64,000 nucleotides of DNA, from positions 1,178,001 through 1,242,000 of the forward strand of contig CAVTOG010000009.1 of the NCBI GenBank assembly GCA_963736325.1, written 5' to 3'. Positions 32,856 to 41,015 of this stretch are shown here, in pieces. A program made the position numbers and the translations under genes. This stretch comes from Actinoallomurus sp963736325. GTDB lineage: Bacteria; Actinomycetota; Actinomycetes; Streptosporangiales; Streptosporangiaceae. The number at the start of each line of letters is the position of its first letter. Within the stretch, counting starts at the first letter, position 1. The notes under the pieces were generated by a model. It searched no databases. It saw nothing but the letters and a program-made list of their open reading frames with translations, and was not told where the DNA came from.

Positions 32856-33054
32856 CGCGGGGCTCCTCGGCTCTCATACGGTCCTGTTCCCCAAGCTAGA
32901 GGACCGGTCCGACACAATCCCGCCCCCGTCAGCCGGGGCGGGCGCCGCCTCCCTCGTACGGGACGGGCCGGGCGACGTCTGTGCCGATACTTCCAATCGA
33001 TCGGCATATATCCCGATATGCGGGTATGTGCCCCGTATATGGAGGTGGGAAGCA

Positions 33055-33225
33055 ATGGTTCCTCTGGTACTGGTCCTACTGCTCGTGTTGATCCTGTTCG
33101 GTGCGGGCTTCGCTCTCAAGGCGCTCTGGTGGATCGCCATCATCGCGCTCGTCTTGTGGCTCCTGGGCTTCGTCTTCCGAGGCGCCGGCGCCTCGGGCGC
33201 CCGGGGCCGCTGGTATCGCTGGTGA
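33055..33225 (+). CDS. Small hydrophobic membrane protein
   Basis: 56-residue protein made of two hydrophobic helices (VPLVLVLLLVLILFGAGFAL and WWIAIIALVLWLLGFVF) and a short Gly/Arg-rich tail ending RWYRW. This is the widespread actinobacterial hydrophobic protein of unknown role. ATG 33055 follows GGAGGTGGG at the right distance; longer upstream extension has no support. A strong hairpin follows 12 bases after the stop. The A/T-rich upstream patch with repeated ATAT and CCCG/CGGG suggests a strong promoter. Confidence 0.85.
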   Translation: MVPLVLVLLLVLILFGAGFALKALWWIAIIALVLWLLGFVFRGAGASGARGRWYRW

Positions 33226-33237
33226 CCTGAACACATG

Positions 33238-33269
33238 CGAAGGGCCCGCCGCCCGAGGCGGGCCCTTCG
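33238..33269 (+). terminator. Hairpin terminator
   Basis: Perfect 13-bp stem (33238-33250 with 33257-33269) and 6-base loop just after the small hydrophobic protein gene. Confidence 0.8.
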
Positions 33270-33439
33270 CCATGACCACCGAGGCTCGGCAGGCGGCGGA
33301 GGCTCCGGATGATCTTCCCGAGGCTGAGCTTGGTTCGGTAACAAAGCGACATGCGCATAAATGAGGCATTTGGGGTTGATGGCACAGGTATCCGGAAATG
33401 AGGTCAATAGGAAGCCTGCGTGAGGATGTCTGGGTTTAA

Positions 33440-34150
33440 ATGGATGATGGCTTGAATTACAGCTTGGAAGCGAGGATGCGGGTCGCGCTGTCCGCGTCCG
33501 CCGCGCAGACCAGCTCCGACGCGGCCTCGCTCGTGCCGACCCACGGGGAGTACGGGTGCCCGCGAGGCGAGCTGGTCGAGGTCGCCGCGCAGGTGGCGGA
33601 CACGGCGGCCGAGGCGCTGACGCTCGCGATCGCGTGCGAGCGGCAGCGTGGTACGGACTGGGAGCAGATCGCCGAGATCCTGGGGGAGGACACCGCGACC
33701 GTACGGGGGCGGTACGAGGAGCCGGTCGGGCGGCTTCAGCGGCGGCTGATCGAAGCGTGGCTCGACCCCGAGCAGGCATCTGAGCTGCCCGAAGGCGCCG
33801 ACGATCCTGGTGCCACGGCGGCGCGGCTGGACGCGTGGCTCACCGGTGCGGCCGGGCGCGAGGACACCTTCAGCCGGCACCCGGACTCCGAGGTGCGTGC
33901 GCACCCGGTCACCGCGGGCCTCGCCATCATGTCCCTCGCCGAGCACCGTGAACTCATCGACTCGGCCGCCCGCATGATCGCCGAGCAGGGCCAGAGCCGA
34001 CGTACCGAGACCAATCTCCATCGCCGCCGGATCGAGCTCCTGGAATGGCTGCTCGCCGAAGAACTCAGCCATCCGCGCCGCGGCGCGGATCTCGACGAGA
34101 AGGTGCTACGGACCCTCCTCGAAGCGGCTCGCCGGGAGCTCACCTGCTGA
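33440..34150 (+). CDS. Hypothetical protein with helix-turn-helix-like segment
   Basis: 236-residue, mostly helical, soluble, acidic protein without signal peptide. RGTDWEQIAEILGEDTATVRGRYEEPVGRL near residues 70-99 resembles a sigma-4/HTH-like helix pair, as in small actinobacterial regulators. The C-terminal third (RIELLEWLLAEELSHP) is helical. It matches no family I can name. ATG 33440 lacks a ribosome site, so leaderless or a different start is possible. It converges with the STAS gene. Confidence 0.65.
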   Translation: MDDGLNYSLEARMRVALSASAAQTSSDAASLVPTHGEYGCPRGELVEVAAQVADTAAEALTLAIACERQRGTDWEQIAEILGEDTATVRGRYEEPVGRLQRRLIEAWLDPEQASELPEGADDPGATAARLDAWLTGAAGREDTFSRHPDSEVRAHPVTAGLAIMSLAEHRELIDSAARMIAEQGQSRRTETNLHRRRIELLEWLLAEELSHPRRGADLDEKVLRTLLEAARRELTC

Positions 34151-34177
34151 CCCGGCCCGTGTCTCCCGCACGCGGGC

Positions 34178-34540
34178 TCAGGAGGTCGAGGCGGCGCCGG
34201 AGTTGATGGCCGCGATGGCCTCCTCGACAGAGTCGGTGAGCGTGAGGACCTTCGTGAGCTGACTGATGTGGAACACCTTGTACACGCGGTCCTTGGCGCC
34301 GGCGATGACGAGCGAGCCGTCGCGGGACCGCAGCCGGTGGAGTACGCCCACGATGACGCCGAGGCCGGTGGAGTCCATGAAGGCGGTCTCGGAAAGATCG
34401 ATGACGAGGTGCAGGTGACCTCCGTCGATCAGCGAGACGATGGTCTCGCGCAGCTGCGGCGCGGAGGAGATCTCGATCCAGCCGCTCACCGCCACAACCG
34501 CGATCTCATCTTCGAGGTGGTGGTCGATGGCGAAGTCCAT
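34178..34540 (-). CDS. STAS-domain anti-sigma factor antagonist
   Basis: 120-residue SpoIIAA/RsbV-type protein. The STAS core is complete: VVAVSGWIEISSAPQLRE, LVIDLSETAFMDSTGLGVIV with Ser57 as the phosphorylatable residue, and VYKVFHISQL. Unphosphorylated, such proteins bind an anti-sigma kinase and free an SigB/SigF-like factor. No kinase, phosphatase or sigma gene adjoins it, so its partner is elsewhere. Confidence 0.92.
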   Translation of the reverse strand: MDFAIDHHLEDEIAVVAVSGWIEISSAPQLRETIVSLIDGGHLHLVIDLSETAFMDSTGLGVIVGVLHRLRSRDGSLVIAGAKDRVYKVFHISQLTKVLTLTDSVEEAIAAINSGAASTS

Positions 34541-34805
34541 GGGGGACCTCCAACGGAGGGGCCGAGGACCCGGCGGCGCCCGGAGGGCTCGCGGCGAACG
34601 TCATGGCCCGCCCGAACCATCCGTGTCCTCGCAGGTGACCATACCCGCGCCAGAGCGACATGCGATAGTAGGCGTACGGTCGCGTTACGAACAGACTTGT
34701 TCCGTGACAACTCTCGGGTAGCTCTCATCGCGAGTGTTTCCCCTCGATAGAGCCCGTACTGCCGCCGATCCGAAGTGCACGGCCAGGCGCGGCTTACCAT
34801 TGCGC

Positions 34806-35225
34806 ATGGCCGGATACTCGAAGACCCCGCTGGCCAGGAAGATCGGCGTCAAATCGGGCCACCGGATCCTGCTCGCGCACCGGCCCGGCGGGTGGGAGAT
34901 CCCCGATCTTCCCGAGGGCGTCACCGAGGGCGCGCCGCCGGACGTCACCGTGGCGTTCTACCGGGAGTACGCCGATCTCGCGGCCGAGGCGCACGGGCTG
35001 GTCGAGGCCCTGGCCGACACGGCGATGCCGTGGATCGCGTGGCCCAGGCGAGCGGCCGGGCACCGCAGCGACATCACCGAGAACTCCCTGCGTGACCTCT
35101 TCCTGTCGCTCGGCGTCGTCGACGTGAAGGTCGCGGCGCTCGATGAGGATTGGTCGGGGCTGAAGTTCGTCTGGCGAAGGAAGAATCGTCGCGTCAATGG
35201 CGAAGATTCGAGGCCGGAGAACTGA
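34806..35225 (+). CDS. DUF3052-like conserved protein
   Basis: 139-residue cytoplasmic protein. TPLARKIGVKSGHRILL, WEIPDLPEG, PWIAWPRRAAGHRSDITENSLRDL in pieces and VDVKVAALDEDWSGLKFVWR match the DUF3052 family (unknown function, alpha/beta, about 130-150 residues). ATG 34806 is preferred; upstream in-frame extension to 34734 lacks conservation. No operon neighbours. Confidence 0.78.
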   Translation: MAGYSKTPLARKIGVKSGHRILLAHRPGGWEIPDLPEGVTEGAPPDVTVAFYREYADLAAEAHGLVEALADTAMPWIAWPRRAAGHRSDITENSLRDLFLSLGVVDVKVAALDEDWSGLKFVWRRKNRRVNGEDSRPEN

Positions 35226-35292
35226 TGATGGTTTCCTGGTGACATGGGCATGACTTGGTGAATAACTACTAGTCACTACCCGTGTGTGGTAA

Positions 35293-36075
35293 ATGCATGT
35301 CGCGACCGCGGCCCCGGCGCATGTCGCGCCCGCGGTGAAGCCGAAGACGGTCGGCCCGGCGATCGCGGCGGCCCAGGTCTTCGCGAACGCCGAGACCTGG
35401 CACCCGCACACCGACCAGCGGGTTCCCTACAGCCAGACGGCGACGCACAACGGCTACCGCACCGACTGCTCCGGCTACGCGTCGATGGCGCTCGGCCTGA
35501 GCGCGCCCGGACTGAACACCGTCGGGCTGGCCGACGGCTCGGTCAGCACCCCGATCTCCATGAGCGCCCTGCAGCCCGGCGACCTGGTCATCGACTCGAC
35601 CGGCGACAGCAACACCCGCCACGTCGTGATCTTCCAGAACTGGACCGACGGCTCGCACTCCGCCTACATGGCCTATGAGCAGTGCGGCGGCTACGGCACC
35701 GACCACCGCGTGCTCACCTATGGCCTCACGTCGGGCAGTGAATTCCACGCCTACCAGCCGCACGTCCTCGGTGGCGGCGGTAGCGCCGGCAAGTACTACG
35801 TCGACACGTTCGCCGACGCGGTCGGCTACGCCGGGGCCGACACCTCAAGCCCCCAGGGTGTGCTGAACCAGGGCACCAACTACGTCTACTGCCGCGTCTG
35901 GGGCGCGGAGGTCGGGAGCGGATCCTCCTACAACCACTACTGGCTGAGGACCGACCTCGACTCGGTCTATGCCGGAGGCCACGGCGCGGGCGCGTACGTG
36001 TCGGCCTACTACCTCACGCGCTGGGGCAACGACGTCGCCAAGGACAACAACGGCACCGACATCCCCGACTGCTGA
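35293..36075 (+). CDS. NlpC/P60-like cell-wall hydrolase, signal peptide missing
   Basis: 260-residue protein. The catalytic domain shows THNGYRTDCSGYASMALGL with Cys59 and RHVVIFQNW with His110, as in secreted NlpC/P60-type peptidoglycan hydrolases. A C-terminal SH3-like part (YVDTFADAVGYAG, VWGAEVGSGSSYNHYWLRTD in two pieces) follows. The N-terminus begins with what looks like the end of a signal peptide (ATAAPAHVAP), but a TAA lies just before ATG 35293, so the hydrophobic part is absent: 5' truncation or a decayed gene. It precedes the lytic transglycosylase gene by 34 bp. Confidence 0.7.
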   Translation: MHVATAAPAHVAPAVKPKTVGPAIAAAQVFANAETWHPHTDQRVPYSQTATHNGYRTDCSGYASMALGLSAPGLNTVGLADGSVSTPISMSALQPGDLVIDSTGDSNTRHVVIFQNWTDGSHSAYMAYEQCGGYGTDHRVLTYGLTSGSEFHAYQPHVLGGGGSAGKYYVDTFADAVGYAGADTSSPQGVLNQGTNYVYCRVWGAEVGSGSSYNHYWLRTDLDSVYAGGHGAGAYVSAYYLTRWGNDVAKDNNGTDIPDC

Positions 36076-36109
36076 CAGAGCCTTTCTTCCCGCCAGAAGG
36101 AGCCCCCTC

Positions 36110-36622
36110 ATGAAGCGATTCTCGCGACACGGCCTTTCCGCGACCGTTCTCGCCGGCGCGCTCGCTGCGTCCGTCATCTCAGCCGTTCCGGCGTCCGCCT
36201 CGGTGTCCCCCGACGCGGCGTGCGGGAGCGGCCCGGGGTCGGGTACGGCCGTGACCCGCTGGAACAACGTCGTCGGCTGCGTGCTCGGCATGCTGGGCCT
36301 GCCGGCGAGCGACGAGCTCGTCAACGACGTCGACATCGTCATCCAGGGCGAGTCGAGCGGTGACCCGAACGCGATCAACCTGTGGGACGGCAACGCGCAG
36401 GCGGGGCACCCGTCGACCGGTCTGGTGCAGGTCATCCAGCCCACGTTCGACGCGTATCGCAGCGGTGACCTCAACGACGACATCTGGGACCCGGCGGCCA
36501 ACATTTTCGCCGGCATGAACTACGGCATCAACCGTTACGGGTCGATCCAGCAGATTCCGGGCGTCGCGTCGGTCAACGCCGGTGGCCCCTACCTGCCGTA
36601 CGTGGTCCACGGAAACAAGTAA
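36110..36622 (+). CDS. Secreted lytic transglycosylase-like protein
   Basis: 170-residue exported protein with a clear signal peptide (MKRFSRHGLSATVLAGALAA to about VPASA, residue 30). The mature part is a small SLT/lysozyme-like domain: VIQGESSGDPNAIN with catalytic Glu81, then HPSTGLVQVIQPTF and INRYGSIQQIPG. It would cleave peptidoglycan glycan strands. AAGGAG eight bases before ATG 36110. Likely co-transcribed with the preceding NlpC/P60 gene, forming a cell-wall remodelling pair. Confidence 0.9.
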   Translation: MKRFSRHGLSATVLAGALAASVISAVPASASVSPDAACGSGPGSGTAVTRWNNVVGCVLGMLGLPASDELVNDVDIVIQGESSGDPNAINLWDGNAQAGHPSTGLVQVIQPTFDAYRSGDLNDDIWDPAANIFAGMNYGINRYGSIQQIPGVASVNAGGPYLPYVVHGNK

Positions 36623-36630
36623 CGAACTGT

Positions 36631-36666
36631 CGCGCGGACCCGGAGGAAATTCCCCGGGTCCGCGCG
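36631..36666. terminator. Hairpin terminator
   Basis: Perfect 13-bp stem (36631-36643 with 36654-36666) and 10-base loop, 8 bases after the transglycosylase stop; also placed to end the convergent tetR transcript. Confidence 0.75.
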
Positions 36667-36760
36667 TCGCGCACGAATGATGCCGTCACTATCTTCGCCG
36701 GTGAGTCGCACATATCGCGCGCATTGGCGAGAACGCCATTCGAGGCCCCTGAGGACTGGC

Positions 36761-37360
36761 TCAGGTGCTTATCGCGGGAATGATCATGTTGAGCGTGCGC
36801 TCGAGCAGATCGACCAGCTCAGGCTCGCCGTCATGGTCCACCCAGTAGTGCAGGGTCTCGGCGACGGCGCCCCCGACGAGGGCCGCGGCCACCCGCCCCT
36901 CCAGCGACGAAGGGTCCGTTCCGCTGGGCTCCGCCAGCATTTTCGCGAACGCCTGCATGCCTTCCTGGGTGCGCCGTTGCTGAAGAGTCCGCAGCTCAGG
37001 GATGGATCCGATGAGCCGGAGGCGGGCCAGCATCGCCGCGCGCTCGTCGGCGCCGGCGACCTCGCCGCTCTCCCGTATCTTGCCGAGCATCGCGCGAAGG
37101 CTCTCGGCGAGAGGCATTCCCTGTGGGATCTCGGTGAAGTGGAGGCCCTGTTCCTCTTCGTATTCGCCCGATAGCACCAGGTCCTCTTTCGAGGAGAAGT
37201 ATCGGTAGAACGTGGTCGTTGAAATCTCCGCCGCAGCCGCGATCTGCTCCACGGTCGTGGCGTCATAACCTCGCTCGGTGAACAGGCGCAAGGCTTCGCG
37301 TTCAACGGTCTGCTTGAGCCTGTTCTTTTTGATTTCCCGGAGTCCCACGATATCCATCAT
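36761..37360 (-). CDS. TetR-family transcriptional regulator
   Basis: 199-residue regulator. The helix-turn-helix spans about residues 12-58, with ISTTTFYRYFSSKEDLV as recognition region. The ligand domain has the MftR-like pattern (LRLIGSIPELRTLQQRR, ALVGGAVAETLHYWV). Two adjacent ATG codons (37360 and 37357) share GAGGTGAC upstream. The first ATG overlaps the stop of a 38-codon frame upstream. Its target is not evident; the LuxR-type regulator gene lies upstream on the same strand. Confidence 0.9.
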   Translation of the reverse strand: MMDIVGLREIKKNRLKQTVEREALRLFTERGYDATTVEQIAAAAEISTTTFYRYFSSKEDLVLSGEYEEEQGLHFTEIPQGMPLAESLRAMLGKIRESGEVAGADERAAMLARLRLIGSIPELRTLQQRRTQEGMQAFAKMLAEPSGTDPSSLEGRVAAALVGGAVAETLHYWVDHDGEPELVDLLERTLNMIIPAIST

Positions 37361-37473
37361 GTCACCTCACCATGAGGCCTGGAGAGGCAATGCGATGTCA
37401 TACCGGGCGCGGACTGTAAGTAGCGGTTCATCGGCAGCATGAGGCCGATCAGCGACAGGGAGATCACGGTCAT
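37357..37473 (-). CDS. Possible small membrane peptide
   Basis: 38-residue frame starting MTVISLSLIGLMLPMNRYL, one hydrophobic helix, whose TGA overlaps the tetR ATG as ATGA. The frame continues upstream without stop to the LuxR-type gene stop (WRINIAIM precedes the ATG), so it may instead be the C-terminal remnant of a larger membrane protein. No ribosome site was found. Weakly supported. Confidence 0.25.
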   Translation of the reverse strand: MTVISLSLIGLMLPMNRYLQSAPGMTSHCLSRPHGEVT

Positions 37474-37566
37474 GATGGCGATGTTGATGCGCCAGGGGAC
37501 GGATCGGGTGCAAGAGGAGGGGCGGGATCCCGCGCCGCCGGACGGCAGACCGTCGAAGGGCCGGCG

Positions 37567-40254
37567 TCAGCGAGAGCGGCCCGGCTGGCGGAAGCCGAGG
37601 CGGGCGGCGAGTTCGGTCCGGCGTCTGACCGCGAGTTTCCGGTAGACGCGCGTGAGGTGCTGTTCGACCGTGCTGGTCGTGATGTACAGCTTGCGGGCGA
37701 TCTCCTTGTTGGAGTGGCCCGTTCCCGCGAGCACCGCCACGCGTCGTTCCGCCTGGCTGAGCGTGTCGCCGTCGTCCGGTTCGCTCTCGTCCTCGATGTC
37801 GCCCGCGAACTCGGGCGCCGTACCGGGGGCGATGGAGTATTCCTCGGCGACGGCTTCGGCACGGCGGCTCAGCGCGCGGGCGCGTGCCGTGTCGCCGGAC
37901 AGGCCGCTGGTCTGGGCCATGCCGCGCAGCGCGTGGGTGAGGTGCAGGCGGTCGCCGCACTCCTCCAGGATCTCGATGGCCTCCTTCAGCAGCACCGCCC
38001 GCTCGCTCAGGACGCTCGCCTGCGCCATCACGAGCAGAGAGATGCCGCGTGTACGAGACCTCGCGCCGTTGGTGCGTTCCAATTGTTCCGATACGAGGGC
38101 ACGTGCGACACCGGTATTGCCCAGTTGGAGATGGGCGAGGGCCGCGTCGCTGCGCCAGGGGACGAGGGACGCGCGGTCGATGCGCCATTCCTTCAGTGAC
38201 TGCCCGCAGTGGAGGAACTCCTCCAGCGCGGCCTTGGCCCGGCCGGTGGCCAGGTAGTAGTGGCCGCGGGCGTTGCGGTAATGCACGCCGAACCTCGTGT
38301 CGAACGTCGCACGGGGGAGCGGGGTGTCCAGCAGGATCGCGGCCTCGTCGTACCGGCCCATCTCCGTGGCCACGCGCACCAGGCTGGACAGGGGGAACGC
38401 GCGTCCGATCCCGAGGTTGCGTGAAGAGACCAGATTCAGCGCCGAGCGCACGTGCTTCTGGGCGGTCGGCAGGTCGCCGCGGCGCAGCGCGATCTCGCCC
38501 CGGATGGTCGAGAGCGAGGCCTCCCAGGCCTGGCCGCGCCGGGAGGCCGTGCGTTCCAGGAAAATGTCGCACCACCGCTCGGCCGTGTCGAGGCGGTCGG
38601 CGTACAGCAGCGTGACCAGCGACAGCACGACGACGCCGTCGACGGTCCGCTCGTTCGGCATCGAGCCGTTGAGGAACCGCTCGACGACGGCGGGCGCGCG
38701 GTCGTCGTCCCGGTTGAGCACCGCGATGAGGGCGGTGGCGGCCTGCCGCTCCTTCAGGGAGGAGGCCAGCAGCACCGCGCGGGTGTTCTGGATTCGCTTG
38801 GCGAGCGACGAGTTGCGGTACGGCGGCCGTATGAAGCCCAGGTGCTCGAGCATCCTCACGATCTCCTCCTCCGAGCCGCCGGGGAGGAGGGAGTCCATCA
38901 CGTCCGTGCCGGGCCGCCGCGACTCGAAGCCGTCCAGCTCGATGACCGAGTTGATCGGGCCGAGCAGCCGGTCGGGCGCGGTCGGGTCGACGCGGCGCTG
39001 GGCGCGGGCGCGGATTTCGCGCAGCTCGCCGATCTCGGTCGGGTCGTCGCAGATGCGCAACGCGAGGTTCAGGCACGACAGCGCCAGGTCGACGCCGTCG
39101 TTCAGCAGGGCCATCTCCGCGGCCTCCTTGAGGACGGGCGGCGCCCATCCGGCCTTGACGTCGCCGGAGGCCAGCAGGTGCGGGGCGATGGTCAGCGCCG
39201 ACGCCCCTTCCTCGTACAGCAGCATGGCCGCGCGCCCGTACAGCTCCGAGCGCAGGTCCACGGTGATGCCGGCGATGATCGCCCGTCTGATCATGGGGTG
39301 GAACGCACGACCCGAGCGCATCAGCCCCGCCGTCGCGAGGGCGTTCATCCCCTCCGCGGTCGTGACCGGGTCGGTGTCGGTCAGCGTGCTGACCAGCTTC
39401 GGCGTCGCCTCGTCTCCGAGGATCGCGGCGCAGTAAGCGATCTGCTGGATCTTGGGATCACAGCGGTGCAGGCAGTTCGAGATCGCCTGGCTGAAGGTCT
39501 TGCCCGCCGGCAGCCGGTCGGGCGTGAAGTCCGCGGGGTCGCCGGAAGAGCCGAGGATCTCCTGGATGAGCGCGTGCACCAGCAGGGGGTTGCCGCCGGT
39601 CGCCGCGTAGATCTCCGCCGTCAGCTCGGGCGAGGGGTGAAGGCACTTGGTGACCAGGTCGCCGGTGCCGGACGCCGACAGCGCCTCCAGAGTGAAGGTC
39701 CAGGCGTACGGCAGGCGCGTCAGGTCGGCGCGGAAGCGCCGGTAGTCCTCACCGACCATCGACTTGTCGCTGAGCACGATCAGCACACGGGAGGAGCTCA
39801 GCCGGTTGGCGAGGTAGAGCAGGCAGCGCAGGGAGCCGGTGTCGGCGTGGTGGGCGTCGTCGACGGTGATGACCACCGGCGTCCGCTCGGACACCGCCAG
39901 CAGCGCGGCGCTGAAGTCGCGCATCATGCGCAGGTCGGAGTAGTCGACGGCGCGGGCGCGCAGGTCGGTCAGTTCCGGCGCGGCCGTCGTGGAGCCGTTC
40001 TCGCGATCCACCGAGGTCGCGTTGTGTAGGAGCTGGTCGATGACGCTCATGGGGACGTCGTGTTCGGCCTTGGTCGCGAACGCGCTGAGCCATGATCCGT
40101 CGGTCCTGATCTCTTCGCCGAAGACCCGGAGCAGTTCGGTCTTCCCGAACCCCATCGGGCCGGTGACCAGAGCCACGCCGCCCCGGTACTGCGCGCATCC
40201 GGCGAAAAGCGAGCCGAGCCGGGTGAGTACCTCATCGCGTTCGATGATGGTCAT
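37567..40254 (-). CDS. LuxR-family regulator with AAA ATPase domain (LAL type)
   Basis: About 895-residue STAND-type transcription activator. N-terminal ATPase: ERDEVLTRLGSLF, Walker A GPMGFGKTEL near residue 30, Walker B VVITVDDAHHAD. The middle is helical TPR-like (GNPLLVHALIQEI, RGDLPTAQKHVRSAL). The C-terminal LuxR helix-turn-helix reads LSQAERRVAVLAGTGHSNKE and STVEQHLTRVYRKL. ATG 40254 has GGAGG 11 bases upstream; in-frame ATGs at 40275 and 40287 are alternatives. Such proteins often activate secondary-metabolite or catabolic genes; no pathway adjoins here. Confidence 0.88.
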   Translation of the reverse strand: MTIIERDEVLTRLGSLFAGCAQYRGGVALVTGPMGFGKTELLRVFGEEIRTDGSWLSAFATKAEHDVPMSVIDQLLHNATSVDRENGSTTAAPELTDLRARAVDYSDLRMMRDFSAALLAVSERTPVVITVDDAHHADTGSLRCLLYLANRLSSSRVLIVLSDKSMVGEDYRRFRADLTRLPYAWTFTLEALSASGTGDLVTKCLHPSPELTAEIYAATGGNPLLVHALIQEILGSSGDPADFTPDRLPAGKTFSQAISNCLHRCDPKIQQIAYCAAILGDEATPKLVSTLTDTDPVTTAEGMNALATAGLMRSGRAFHPMIRRAIIAGITVDLRSELYGRAAMLLYEEGASALTIAPHLLASGDVKAGWAPPVLKEAAEMALLNDGVDLALSCLNLALRICDDPTEIGELREIRARAQRRVDPTAPDRLLGPINSVIELDGFESRRPGTDVMDSLLPGGSEEEIVRMLEHLGFIRPPYRNSSLAKRIQNTRAVLLASSLKERQAATALIAVLNRDDDRAPAVVERFLNGSMPNERTVDGVVVLSLVTLLYADRLDTAERWCDIFLERTASRRGQAWEASLSTIRGEIALRRGDLPTAQKHVRSALNLVSSRNLGIGRAFPLSSLVRVATEMGRYDEAAILLDTPLPRATFDTRFGVHYRNARGHYYLATGRAKAALEEFLHCGQSLKEWRIDRASLVPWRSDAALAHLQLGNTGVARALVSEQLERTNGARSRTRGISLLVMAQASVLSERAVLLKEAIEILEECGDRLHLTHALRGMAQTSGLSGDTARARALSRRAEAVAEEYSIAPGTAPEFAGDIEDESEPDDGDTLSQAERRVAVLAGTGHSNKEIARKLYITTSTVEQHLTRVYRKLAVRRRTELAARLGFRQPGRSR

Positions 40255-40482
40255 GCTTGGCCATTCCTCCATTGAGCGCATGGGAATGTCAAGGCAGGGG
40301 GACTGAGGGACTATCTCGCTAACGTCGCGACGGCAGGGCACGCACCATGTCCGAGGCAGAGGCCCAGTACGGCCTCGGCCATTGTTGCACCCTCCGGGGC
40401 GTTGCAACCTTCAACCATCGACTGGCCCAATGCTGTTAGCTTGCCACAGGCTTGTGCGGGTCGCCATAGTAATATCGTTGCC

Positions 40483-40507
40483 GACCGATTACTAGTGGTA
40501 ACCGGTC
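40483..40507. promoter_or_regulatory. 25-bp near-perfect palindrome
   Basis: Arms GACCGATTAC (40483-40492) and GTAACCGGTC (40498-40507) pair with one mismatch around TAGTG, in an A/T-richer part of the roughly 410-base non-coding stretch 40255-40664. This is TetR-operator-like. It lies between the LuxR-type gene and an oxidoreductase remnant, so it may be the leftover control site of a lost gene. Confidence 0.5.
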
Positions 40508-40664
40508 AGTTAAATGGACGGGAAACTTAGTCGCGCGGAGTTAATGCAGGCGACGAGCCGAGTTTTCGATCGGGTGTCAAGGCCGAAAGTTCGCTGGTCA
40601 TGCGATGGCCGATGATGGCCAGGCCCGCCTCTCAAGAACTGTCATCCAACGGCCGGATGGCCCT

Positions 40665-40890
40665 ATCGCCCGGCCGGTTTCCGCAGGCCCCTGGCGCTCG
40701 GGGAACACCCACGCCAGCGCGTCGCCGATCTCGATGCGCACGCCCGCGCGCGGCGTCTCGCCGCAGCCGGCGGGCCACCGCCTCGCCCGTGTGCCGTCCG
40801 CCGAGGGCGGCGACGTCGGCCGCCTCCACCGGGTCGCGCAGGTTGCCGGCCGCGAAGACCCCGCTCACCGACGTCGCGCCGGTGCCGCGG
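40665..40890 (-). pseudogene. C-terminal remnant of FAD/NAD(P)-dependent oxidoreductase
   Basis: Fragment of a thioredoxin-reductase-like flavoprotein. The minus strand reads TSVSGVFAAGNLRDPVEAAD followed by VAALGGRHTGEAVARRL, the usual final FAD-binding helix region, then shifts one frame to VRIEIGDALAWVFPERQG. The N-terminal three quarters, including the dinucleotide motifs, are missing, and a frameshift lies near 40755. It is clearly not functional. Confidence 0.7.
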
Positions 40891-40946
40891 CCTGTGGACG
40901 ATTGTGGAGGATTCCTCGCGTGGTGCTCTGTGGGCGCACGTGAAAA

Positions 40947-40975
40947 CGCCCCGCCGCGTGGGTACGCGGCGGGCG
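40947..40975 (-). terminator. tyrS hairpin terminator
   Basis: Hairpin with a core of ten pairs (40950-40959 with 40964-40973, loop GGGT) followed on the minus strand by TTTT. It lies 40 bases after the tyrS stop and is a good rho-independent terminator. Confidence 0.8.
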
Positions 40976-41015
40976 TCGGCGGGTGTTGCCCCGTACGGGC
41001 ACCGGAGTGTTCGGC

